The notes: generated from the sequence alone by a model not told the origin. DNA of 6,584 nucleotides from Dehalococcoidia bacterium (GCA_030691775.1 JAUYDN010000125.1:1-6584); one strand, 5' to 3'. Shown: positions 1 through 5,007, counted from the first letter of the stretch. Program-made: numbers and translations.

Positions 1-38
1 CTTATTACGTAGAGCATTAAGTAGATTACATCTTGTAG

Positions 39-99
39 GGTGGGTTAGTCCGGTTTCAAGGGGTGTCGGCTTTCAGATTTCGAGAGGACGTAACCCACC
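39..99. repeat. Long imperfect inverted repeat (REP/MITE-like)
   Basis: GGTGGGTTAGTCC (39-51) pairs with GGAC-G-TAACCCACC (86-99), giving a 13-bp stem with one bulged G and a 34-nt loop. From memory, GGGTGGGTTA...TAACCCACC stems of this kind are dispersed repeats in many unrelated bacterial genomes; that identity needs a search. It has no T-run, so it is not a classical terminator. It lies about 60 nt before the flavoprotein start and could end up in that gene's leader. A second small palindrome, AAACATGTTT (116-125), sits between it and the ribosome binding site and could be an operator. Confidence 0.55.
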
Positions 100-158
100 A
101 CAAATCGTCTTATGCAAACATGTTTATGCTCTGAGTAGTAACTCACTGAGGAGGTTGA

Positions 159-1091
159 ATGTACGACCTGATAATCATCGGCGGGGGACCGGCAGGTCTG
201 GCGGCGGCGGTCTATGCGGCGCGCAAACGCCTTTCTACCCTCCTGCTCTCCGATAACATCGGCGGCCAGGTGAACTGGACGATGGGCATTGAAAATTACC
301 TCGGGTATCAGCTTGTTACCGGACCTGAGTTGATTGCTAAATTCCATGAGCAGGTGAACCAGTTCCCCATCGACCAGAAGCTCGGACAAAAAGTCAGCCG
401 TGTGAACAAGATAAACGGTGGCTTTGAAGTCCTCTCCGAGCAAGGCGAAAAATTCGAAGGCAAAGCCGTCCTCGTAGCTACAGGTAAGCGGCCGCGTAAG
501 CTAAATGTACCCGGCGAAACGGAACTTATAGGGCGTGGCGTGTCATATTGCGCCATCTGTGACGGTCCTGTGTTCACCGGGCAGAGGGTGGCGGTGGTTG
601 GCGGGGGAAATTCCGCCCTGGAAGCCGCACTGGACATGGTGAAAATCGCTGAGTGGGTGGAGCTGGTCTCTATCACCCCCCTTACCGGCGACCCTATTCT
701 CATCGAAAAGCTCTCCGATGCTAAAAACCTGACGGTGTTCCTGGAACACGAGGTGGAAAAGATTCACGGCTCGAAACTGGTGGAAGGAATCACCGTTAAA
801 GATATGCGTACCGGCGAAAGCAAAGAACTGGATGTCACCGGCGTATTCATTGAAATCGGTCTGGTGCCCAACTCTGAGCCGGTGAAGGGTCTGGTCAAAC
901 TTACGGAAGCCGGGGAGATACCCGTAAATTGCGAGGACGTGACACCCGTTCCCGGACTTTTTGCCGCCGGCGATGTCACCACGGTGCCTGAAAAACAAAT
1001 CGTAGTGGCCGCCGGTGAAGGCGCCAAAGCCGCTTTACAGGCACACCGCTACCTGCAACGCTTACCGAAGCAGGCTACTGCGACTCCTTGA
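159..1091 (+). CDS. trxB: Thioredoxin reductase-family / AhpF-like flavoprotein disulfide reductase
   Basis: A 310-residue cytosolic flavoprotein of the class II pyridine nucleotide-disulfide reductase family, about the usual TrxB length. Visible motifs are the FAD dinucleotide fold GGGPAG (8-13), an ATG motif (107-109), the redox disulfide CAICDG (C131, C134; usually CATCDG), the NAD(P)H fold GGGNSA (148-153) and the second FAD motif FAAGDVTTVP (268-277). The 2'-phosphate-binding HRR..R motif of NADPH-dependent TrxB is absent: after the NAD(P)H fold the sequence reads VELVSITPL. That region and the C-terminal KQIVVAAGEGAKAAL resemble the reductase part of AhpF, which uses NADH, but the AhpF N-terminal thioredoxin-like domains are missing. 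NADH use and the partner (thioredoxin, glutaredoxin-like protein or peroxiredoxin) are inferences. The start is fixed by GAGGAGGT at 148-155. The gene stands alone and converges on the small minus-strand genes, 22 nt away. Confidence 0.92.
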   Translation: MYDLIIIGGGPAGLAAAVYAARKRLSTLLLSDNIGGQVNWTMGIENYLGYQLVTGPELIAKFHEQVNQFPIDQKLGQKVSRVNKINGGFEVLSEQGEKFEGKAVLVATGKRPRKLNVPGETELIGRGVSYCAICDGPVFTGQRVAVVGGGNSALEAALDMVKIAEWVELVSITPLTGDPILIEKLSDAKNLTVFLEHEVEKIHGSKLVEGITVKDMRTGESKELDVTGVFIEIGLVPNSEPVKGLVKLTEAGEIPVNCEDVTPVPGLFAAGDVTTVPEKQIVVAAGEGAKAALQAHRYLQRLPKQATATP

Positions 1092-1113
1092 CCGGAGCCT
1101 CAGGCGCGCTCTG

Positions 1114-1254
1114 TCAACAACCCGGTTCACCGGGATGCCCGCAACAGACCTGACCCTTGCTGAGCTTGAGCCAGTTATTGCGGAGCGCAAGACGGAGCTT
1201 CCGGTGCCAGGGCATCGGCACGGACATATTCGTGAAGAACGCTTTGAGACTCAT
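1114..1254 (-). CDS. 46-residue basic, Cys-rich small protein with CCGHPGEPGC tail
   Basis: A short reading frame starts with ATG 6 nt after the YHS gene stop (TAA CGA AGG ATG). It encodes MSLKAFFTNMSVPMPW, then a basic amphipathic stretch rich in K/R, L and W (17-35), and ends in CCGHPGEPGC (C37, C38, C46). A Cys/His/Gly-rich tail on a basic helix suggests a metal- or cluster-binding small protein, but no function is known to me. I associate this tail from memory with small proteins of Dehalococcoidia. The AGG directly beside the ATG is too close to be a normal ribosome binding site, so translation probably relies on reinitiation after the YHS stop; a downstream ATG (residue 10 or 14) cannot be ruled out. 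Pairing with a YHS protein supports a shared metal-related role. The main doubt is size, not frame. Confidence 0.65.
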   Translation of the reverse strand: MSLKAFFTNMSVPMPWHRKLRLALRNNWLKLSKGQVCCGHPGEPGC

Positions 1255-1260
1255 CCTTCG

Positions 1261-1413
1261 TTATTTCTTAGCGAGGAACTTTTCCGGCTCTTTATCGAAG
1301 GCTTTTTTACAGCCGGGCGCGCAGAAAAAGTACTTCTGCCCCGTGTATTCAGACATCCCACCAGGCGCTCTTTTCTCATCCACCTTCATTTTGCATACCG
1401 GGTCGATTGCCAT
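1261..1413 (-). CDS. YHS domain protein, 50 residues
   Basis: Minus-strand frame encoding a stand-alone YHS domain. It opens MAIDPVCKMKVD (C7 in the family's DPVCxM signature), then EYTGQKYFFCAPGC (C30, C34), then KKAFDKEPEKFL, the typical C-terminal helix. YHS domains also occur in copper ATPases and monooxygenases and are thought to bind transition metals through these cysteines; as free small proteins they may act as metal sensors or carriers. The start is secure: AAGGAGG (1421-1427) lies 7 nt upstream of the ATG. The gene is first of a two-gene minus-strand unit with the Cys-rich 46-residue protein. A TATAAT-type box inside a palindrome lies about 70 nt upstream. Overlapping plus-strand frames here are antisense shadows. 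Confidence 0.9.
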   Translation of the reverse strand: MAIDPVCKMKVDEKRAPGGMSEYTGQKYFFCAPGCKKAFDKEPEKFLAKK

Positions 1414-1479
1414 AGTAATACCTCCTTGTCAAAAACTCAAAATGATGAACCCCGTCCTGGGTAGCGTCATCCCTTATAC

Positions 1480-1492
1480 CACTATTATAGTG
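1480..1492 (-). promoter_or_regulatory. Putative -10 box within a palindromic operator for the YHS gene
   Basis: CACTAT-T-ATAGTG is a perfect 13-nt palindrome. On the minus strand its centre (1484-1489) reads TATAAT, a perfect -10 hexamer, placing transcription start near 1477 and a leader of about 65 nt before the YHS ATG. The -35 is poor (TTTCTA at 17-nt spacing). A palindrome on the -10 would suit a repressor, possibly metal- or redox-responsive given the gene it drives; that part is inference. Confidence 0.4.
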
Positions 1493-1536
1493 AAGTGAAA
1501 AATGATTAGAAAGGAGTGCAAGATGCGAAGAGCATA

Positions 1537-1863
1537 CTAAACTGGGGTCGCCTGTTCTTTGAGGATTCCTCCCCAGAAAGAATCCGGTTCCAGCTCTTCG
1601 ATTTCTTGGGGAGTGAAGCCGTAAGCCTGAATGGGTTCCAGAACTCTGCCAGCCGCCATTCCCAGCGTTTCAAGACGTTTAAGGAGATTTAATCCCTTGA
1701 AATCTGGAGAAACAATAATGAGGTCAATGTCACTGCCTTCGTGGGCTTCACCCCGCGCGTAAGACCCGTACAGAAATATATTACCGGGTCTTATTCCTGA
1801 TTTGACCAGTTCCTGACGGTACCGTCTGATAATATTGTTTAGCTCAGTTGCGACCCCAGCCAT
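1537..1863 (-). CDS. MNT-type nucleotidyltransferase (antitoxin of HEPN/MNT pair)
   Basis: A 108-residue minimal nucleotidyltransferase of the polymerase-beta superfamily. The core motif is visible: GSYARGEAHEGSDIDLIIV, with the GS pair at 33-34 and metal-binding D45 and D47. E76 lies where a third acidic residue might fall. In characterised HEPN/MNT modules the nucleotidyltransferase neutralises the HEPN toxin by adding AMP groups to it; the same role is inferred here. The gene overlaps the 3' end of the upstream HEPN gene by 25 nt, so the two are co-transcribed and probably translationally coupled. Length and organisation are normal for the family. No clear terminator follows; only a weak 4-bp stem lies downstream before the YHS promoter region. 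Confidence 0.88.
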   Translation of the reverse strand: MAGVATELNNIIRRYRQELVKSGIRPGNIFLYGSYARGEAHEGSDIDLIIVSPDFKGLNLLKRLETLGMAAGRVLEPIQAYGFTPQEIEELEPDSFWGGILKEQATPV

Positions 1864-2222
1864 TTGACTACCTCTCGCGCTTGTTTCAGATAAGAATCTG
1901 CAACATCCCGGTCATACACTTTCAACACGTTCTGAATGTCTTCAGGATATCGTGTTGGCAGGCTCGTTGCAGTCAGTTTGCTAAGAATATCTGTTAGAGA
2001 AGATGATATAGTTAAATTCGCCTTTCTGGCGAGACCAACGAGGTCGTGGCTTTTTGGTGGAATTCTACCCGTCCGCTCTGCTACGATGGCTTTCAAAGCT
2101 TTTTCAACTGCCAGGTGGCAGAAAAACACAACATACAGATAACGCTTCGAATCAAACATGTCCCGGGCTGTTCCCAGGTCGTAATCAGCCATTTCCAGCC
2201 AGTTTTTTGTATCCGTCCTCAT
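1839..2222 (-). CDS. HEPN domain protein (toxin of HEPN/MNT pair)
   Basis: A 127-residue all-helical HEPN protein of the DNA-binding/HEPN type (PF05168-like). Features are WLEMADYDLGTA at the N-terminus, CHLAVEKALKAIV (35-47), PPKSHDLVGLA (55-65) and LPTRYPEDIQ (88-97), in the order usual for this family. Such proteins are often RNases or nucleotide-binding partners of MNT nucleotidyltransferases. The RX4HXY signature of HepT toxins is not in the C-terminal half. The only R-x5-H spacing is R53-H59 in the GRIPPKSHDL loop, so RNase activity is less certain. The ATG is the first possible start, since an in-frame stop lies 6 nt upstream. No convincing ribosome binding site precedes it; AGGAAG is about 25 nt away. 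It is first of the two-gene unit. Confidence 0.87.
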   Translation of the reverse strand: MRTDTKNWLEMADYDLGTARDMFDSKRYLYVVFFCHLAVEKALKAIVAERTGRIPPKSHDLVGLARKANLTISSSLTDILSKLTATSLPTRYPEDIQNVLKVYDRDVADSYLKQAREVVKWLGSQLS

Positions 2223-2265
2223 GGCTTATGCTTGTGTGTATCTTTGTTCTTCTTCCTGTAAGCAC

Positions 2266-2295
2266 ATTCTACCTTAATCTGATAAAACTAATCAA
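2266..2295 (-). promoter_or_regulatory. Sigma-70-type promoter for the HEPN/MNT operon
   Basis: On the minus strand TTGATT (2295-2290) and TAGAAT (2271-2266) are separated by 18 nt. Transcription would start near 2259 and give a leader of about 37 nt. It is divergent from the NifS promoter. Confidence 0.5.
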
Positions 2296-2299
2296 CACG

Positions 2300-2315
2300 T
2301 GTGACTTAAATCATA
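2300..2315. promoter_or_regulatory. CRP/FNR-like palindrome between divergent promoters
   Basis: TGTGA-CTTAAA-TCATA resembles the CRP-family half-site arrangement TGTGA-N6-TCACA, and also partly the FNR site TTGAT-N4-ATCAA. It lies just upstream of the HEPN -35 and about 70 nt before the NifS-side -10. An inverted repeat ACATT-AGC-AATGT (2315-2327) abuts it. A shared redox- or effector-responsive regulator is possible, but the match is imperfect and could be chance in this AT-rich spacer. Confidence 0.3.
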
Positions 2316-2378
2316 CATTAGCAATGTGGTAATATAGTAAGTTGAAATCAATAATATCTGGTTGTTTGTGCGCGAGAC

Positions 2379-2387
2379 TGCTATACT
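2379..2387 (+). promoter_or_regulatory. Extended -10 promoter for the NifS-like operon
   Basis: TG-C-TATACT forms an extended -10 element about 40 nt upstream of the NifS start. No good -35 is seen (TGGTTG at 17-nt spacing), which is tolerable for an extended -10 promoter or points to activator dependence. Confidence 0.45.
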
Positions 2388-2410
2388 TTTTCTTGCCTGC
2401 CCGGGAAATA

Positions 2411-2419
2411 AGGGGAGGT
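2411..2419 (+). promoter_or_regulatory. Ribosome binding site deciding the NifS-like start
   Basis: AGGGGAGGT lies 7 nt before the ATG at 2427. The in-frame GTG at 2418 overlaps this Shine-Dalgarno sequence and so is unlikely to be the start. Confidence 0.75.
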
Positions 2420-2426
2420 GAACCTG

Positions 2427-3611
2427 ATGAAAAAGGTCTACCTGGATAACAACTCCACTACCCCTCTCCTCCCTGAGGTCCGTGATGCTATGTTGCCCTA
2501 CCTCGCGGAATACTTCGGTAATCCATCCTGTCTGCATGAATGGGGAGACGCGCCGCGAGAAGCCATCGAGACCGCCCGCAACCAGGTTGCGTCATTGATT
2601 GGAGCTGGACCGGAGGAGATTATCTTCACCTCCAGTGGCACGGAGAGCAACAACTTCGCCGTCAAAGGGTTGGCGATGGCGCAACAAAAGAAAGGCAAAC
2701 ACATCGTCGTCTCCGCTATCGAACATTTCTCCGTCCTGAACTCCGCCAAGACACTGGAGAAGATGGGGTTTAGCTACACCACGGTGCCCGTAGACAAGGT
2801 CGGACTGGTGGACCCGGAAAAGGTACGCAAAGCCATTCGGGAAGATACGACCGTCGTGTCGATTATGCACGCCAATGGCGAGGTCGGCACCCTCCAACCA
2901 ATAAAGGAAATCGCCGCAATTACAAAAGGGAAGGGTATCGTATTCCACACCGATGCCGTGGCAACTGCCGGCACTATTCCGGTGAACGTGAAAGAGCTGG
3001 GCGTGGATGCGCTGAGCCTGGCAGGGAATATGTTCTACGGTCCTAAAGGTGTGGGGGCGTTGTGGTTGAAACGGGGTACCCGCATCATGCCCCTGCTCGA
3101 TGGTGGTGTGCAGGAAGGCGGACGGCGGGCAGGCACGGAGAACGTGCCGGGAATCGTCGGGTTGGGGAAGGCGGCTGAACTGGGAAAGGCACAAATGACC
3201 GTCCGCAATGAACAGATGGTCAAGCTCCGCGACCGGCTTATCAGGGAACTGCCGGCACGTATCGACCACGTAATAGTGACGGGGCATGCCCAAAACCGTT
3301 TGCCCGGTCACGCCAGCTTCTGCGTGGAGTTCGTCGAGGGAGAATCGATGCTGATGCTGTTGAGCAGTAAGGGTATCGCGGTGACCAGCGGCTCGGCGTG
3401 CACTTCACGGTCGCTACTCGCGTCACACGTACTCCTGGCAATGGGGCTCCCCCACGAAATCGCGCAGGGCTCATTGCTCTTCGGACTGGGCATAAATAAT
3501 ACGGCGGATGATGTCGATTACGTGCTGGAGGTCCTGCCACCCATCGTGGAAAGGTTGCGGCAGATGTCGCCGTTGTATTCGAAGTTTATGAAGCAGGGTA
3601 AAGGAGGCTAA
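2427..3611 (+). CDS. nifS: NifS/IscS-family cysteine desulfurase homologue lacking the PLP lysine
   Basis: A 394-residue fold-type I aminotransferase class V protein, clearly NifS/IscS family: N-terminal VYLDNNSTTP, phosphate loop TSSGTESNN (68-76), conserved EH (H100), HTDA (D176), GPKGVGALW (205-213), RRAGTEN (233-239) and the mobile-loop cysteine SGSACTS (C325). Key catalytic positions are changed. The Schiff-base lysine of the SGHK-xx-GPKG motif is Met202 (ATG at 3030-3032), preceded by Asn201 in place of His. The Gln that contacts PLP O3' (E. coli IscS Q183) aligns with Ala179. The substrate-carboxylate Arg (IRFSLG) aligns with Leu351 (LLFGLG). The frame is intact, so this is not decay by frameshift. 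From memory, an Archaeoglobus fulgidus IscS also lacks this lysine, binds no PLP and still helps hold a cluster with IscU through its loop Cys. A sulfur-acceptor or cluster-ligand role beside the next gene is inferred; cysteine desulfurase activity is unlikely. Confidence 0.93.
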   Translation: MKKVYLDNNSTTPLLPEVRDAMLPYLAEYFGNPSCLHEWGDAPREAIETARNQVASLIGAGPEEIIFTSSGTESNNFAVKGLAMAQQKKGKHIVVSAIEHFSVLNSAKTLEKMGFSYTTVPVDKVGLVDPEKVRKAIREDTTVVSIMHANGEVGTLQPIKEIAAITKGKGIVFHTDAVATAGTIPVNVKELGVDALSLAGNMFYGPKGVGALWLKRGTRIMPLLDGGVQEGGRRAGTENVPGIVGLGKAAELGKAQMTVRNEQMVKLRDRLIRELPARIDHVIVTGHAQNRLPGHASFCVEFVEGESMLMLLSSKGIAVTSGSACTSRSLLASHVLLAMGLPHEIAQGSLLFGLGINNTADDVDYVLEVLPPIVERLRQMSPLYSKFMKQGKGG

Positions 3612-3612
3612 A

Positions 3613-3999
3613 ATGCCGATTTACAGTCAAAAGGTGATGGAGCATTTCATGAACCCGCGGAATGTCGGGGAGATTGAGAATGCGGATGGCATCGGCGAGG
3701 AAGGCAACCCGGTCTGCGGGGACATGATGACGTTCTATATCAAGGTCAAGAATGGGCGGCTCGAGGATGTGAAGTACAAGACCTTCGGGTGTGGCGCCGC
3801 CATCGCCGTCTCCAGTATGGTCAGCGAAATGGCAAAAGGGAAAACGCTCAAGGAGGCTTTGAAAATCACTCCGAAGCTCGTCGCCGATGAGCTGGAAGGT
3901 TTACCCAAGAATAAGTTCCATTGTAGTAATCTCGGTGCGCAGGCACTGCAAAAAGCCATCGAGGACTACCAGAAGAAGCAGGCAGGAGGTAAGGTATAA
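3613..3999 (+). CDS. nifU: IscU/NifU-type Fe-S cluster assembly scaffold
   Basis: A 128-residue IscU-like scaffold on which [2Fe-2S]/[4Fe-4S] clusters are assembled and passed on. All cluster ligands are present: GNPVCGD (C35, D37), KTFGCGAAIA (C60) and KFHCSNL (H103, C104). The N-terminus MPIYSQKVMEHFMNPRNVG is typical of the family. The LPPVK motif recognised by the HscA chaperone is replaced by LPKNK (97-101), consistent with no HscA/HscB in the window and probably a chaperone-independent route. There is no C-terminal Nfu domain. It starts 1 nt after the NifS-like stop with AAGGAGG (3601-3607) inside that gene's end, so the two are translated together and probably interact, as IscS and IscU do. 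Confidence 0.95.
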   Translation: MPIYSQKVMEHFMNPRNVGEIENADGIGEEGNPVCGDMMTFYIKVKNGRLEDVKYKTFGCGAAIAVSSMVSEMAKGKTLKEALKITPKLVADELEGLPKNKFHCSNLGAQALQKAIEDYQKKQAGGKV

Positions 4000-4229
4000 T
4001 GGCAAAGACAGTGAAACAACCGCAGAAAAAAGGAGTACCGCATTGCCCGTTTTGTGACGTCGAAATTTACGAGATGAACCTGCCGGTGTGCCAGTCCTGT
4101 CACGTGAACATCATTTATTGTGAACAATGCGGTCAACCGGTTCCGAAAGGTAAGAAAACTTGCCCCACGTGCGGACCTAAAGCGAAAACCAGTGCGGGTA
4201 AGACCAGGAAAACTACTAAAGCTTCCTGA
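3999..4229 (+). CDS. Double zinc-ribbon protein, four CxxC knuckles
   Basis: A 76-residue protein with four CxxC pairs: C16/C19, C31/C34, C41/C44 and C55/C58, i.e. two zinc-ribbon-like units, followed by a Lys/Thr-rich basic tail (61-76). The knuckles CPFCD and CEQCGQPVP are typical of small bacterial zinc ribbons. The ATG overlaps the last base of the scaffold stop (TAATG) and has AGGAGGT (3984-3990) 8 nt upstream, so it belongs to the same translational unit. No enzymatic motif is present. Its place directly after IscU suggests an accessory role such as metal delivery, an adaptor, or nucleic-acid binding through the basic tail; none of this is shown by sequence. The pairs could instead hold Fe-S. 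I know no named family that it fits exactly. Confidence 0.85.
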   Translation: MAKTVKQPQKKGVPHCPFCDVEIYEMNLPVCQSCHVNIIYCEQCGQPVPKGKKTCPTCGPKAKTSAGKTRKTTKAS

Positions 4230-4262
4230 TTCTCTGATAAATCGGTTTGTGATAGCTCAAAC

Positions 4263-4268
4263 AGGAGG
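4263..4268 (+). promoter_or_regulatory. Ribosome binding site deciding the DsrE2-like start
   Basis: AGGAGG sits 6 nt before the ATG at 4275. The alternative GTG at 4269 abuts it and is not a likely start. Confidence 0.75.
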
Positions 4269-4274
4269 GTGGCT

Positions 4275-4757
4275 ATGGCGGATAAAGAGAAACTGACCAT
4301 GGTGGTATTCAGCGGTGATTTCGATAGGGCGCTAGGGGCGTTCATCATCGCAACGACAGCAGCGAGTATGGGAATGGACGTCAGCATGTTCTTTACCTTC
4401 TGGGGACTTAATGTCATCAAGAAGAACACCGGACCTATCAAGGGCAAGGGCATTATGCGCAAGATGCTCAACATCATGAATCGCGGCGGCTCTAAGAGAT
4501 TGAAACTCTCCCGGTTCAATATGCTCGGGCTGGGGACGTGGATGATGAAAGAACTGATGAAAGACATCAAACACCCCACGCTCGATGACCTCATCAAGAT
4601 GGCGCAGGAGATGGGCGTGAAAATGATTGCCTGTACCACCACCTGCAGTGTGATGGGCTTGACGGAAGAAGCCTTCCGGCCGGAGGTGGAGAGCCTGGCA
4701 GGTGCCGCCTATTTCCTCGGTGAAGCGCGCAACTCCAAAGCGACGATGTTCATTTAG
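4275..4757 (+). CDS. DsrE2-like (DsrE/DsrF/DrsH superfamily) sulfur-transfer protein
   Basis: A 160-residue protein of the DsrE2 type (peroxiredoxin-like DsrE/F/DrsH family). The N-terminal strand LTMVVFSGDFDRALGAFIIA, then MGMDVSMFFTFWGLNVIKK, then a Met-rich helical middle and IACTTTCSVMGL with C120 and C124, are in family order. DsrE-type proteins carry persulfide sulfur on a conserved cysteine and commonly work with TusA and rhodaneses in sulfur relay; C120 or C124 is the presumed carrier. The CxxxC spacing leaves open a disulfide/persulfide switch. The hydrophobic FFTFWGL segment is usual in the family and may favour membrane association, but no clear transmembrane helix is seen. It lies 45 nt after the zinc-ribbon gene with its own ribosome binding site, probably in the same transcript. 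The related tusA gene follows but is separated by a MITE. Confidence 0.9.
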   Translation: MADKEKLTMVVFSGDFDRALGAFIIATTAASMGMDVSMFFTFWGLNVIKKNTGPIKGKGIMRKMLNIMNRGGSKRLKLSRFNMLGLGTWMMKELMKDIKHPTLDDLIKMAQEMGVKMIACTTTCSVMGLTEEAFRPEVESLAGAAYFLGEARNSKATMFI

Positions 4758-4767
4758 AATAGCGGTT

Positions 4768-4797
4768 AGCTGTCAGCAATCAGCTTTTAGCTTTTTT
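4768..4797 (+). terminator. Weak intrinsic terminator candidate after the DsrE2-like gene
   Basis: AGCTG (4768-4772) and CAGCT (4781-4785) can form a short 5-bp stem with an 8-nt loop, followed by TTTAGCTTTTTT. The stem is weak, so termination would be partial. Confidence 0.35.
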
Positions 4798-4812
4798 AGT
4801 TAATAACTTATT

Positions 4813-4837
4813 GCTAGTGTAGTGTCTCCGAAATAAC
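4813..4837 (+). repeat. Left terminal inverted repeat of the MITE
   Basis: Sixteen bases match the right end perfectly; then CGA is extra before AATAAC resumes the match. Confidence 0.85.
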
Positions 4838-4856
4838 TTGACAATTATACATAGGG

Positions 4857-4870
4857 TGTGGCGCGCCACA
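4857..4870. repeat. 14-nt perfect palindrome in the MITE
   Basis: TGTGGCGCGCCACA is self-complementary. It lies close to the left end and might be a transposase sub-terminal site or a simple cruciform. Confidence 0.6.
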
Positions 4871-4939
4871 GACGAAATATGAAAATGATGGTGTCAAAGC
4901 GGTGGGCAAGCAAGATGACCGCCAACTTGCACAAGGGAG

Positions 4940-4965
4940 TTGAGAGGGGCGTCAGCCCCTCTCAA
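4940..4965. repeat. 11-bp hairpin in the MITE
   Basis: TTGAGAGGGGC (4940-4950) pairs perfectly with GCCCCTCTCAA (4955-4965) around a GTCA loop. It is very stable in RNA, but no T-run follows. Confidence 0.8.
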
Positions 4966-4972
4966 AAGAGTT

Positions 4973-5000
4973 TTGCCCCTTCTCCGCGGAGAAGGGGCAA
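4973..5000. repeat. 28-nt perfect palindrome in the MITE
   Basis: Two 14-nt arms, TTGCCCCTTCTCCG and its exact complement, meet at 4986/4987 with no loop. TTTT precedes it, so in minus-strand transcription (…AAAA) it reads as stem plus U-run and could terminate leftward transcripts. Confidence 0.8.
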
Positions 5001-5007
5001 GAGCCTG

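Noticed and set aside
1121..1134. CCCGG-TTCA-CCGGG hairpin as a terminator between convergent genes
   Set aside because: It lies in the coding part of the Cys-rich small gene and no T-run follows on either strand.
1015..1498. Two overlapping plus-strand frames of 149 and 113 residues after the flavoprotein
   Set aside because: They are antisense to the YHS gene and the Cys-rich small gene, which show conserved motifs and, for YHS, a good ribosome binding site.
2418..2420. GTG as start of the NifS-like protein
   Set aside because: It is part of the Shine-Dalgarno sequence; ATG at 2427 has correct spacing and begins at the family-typical position.
2592..3311. 239-residue open frame on the minus strand
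   Set aside because: Lies entirely inside the NifS-like gene, whose family motifs are unmistakable; the antisense product has no recognisable motif and no ribosome binding site was seen.
4269..4271. GTG as start of the DsrE2-like protein
   Set aside because: It abuts AGGAGG with no spacing; ATG at 4275 is 6 nt downstream.
4133..4642. 169-residue minus-strand frame across the zinc-ribbon and DsrE2-like genes
   Set aside because: Antisense shadow; both plus-strand genes have clear motifs and ribosome binding sites.
4838..4850. TTGACAATTATAC as a promoter near the MITE left end
   Set aside because: The TTGACA has no -10 at 16-18 nt (the spot reads GCGCGC), so the pair of boxes is not correctly spaced.
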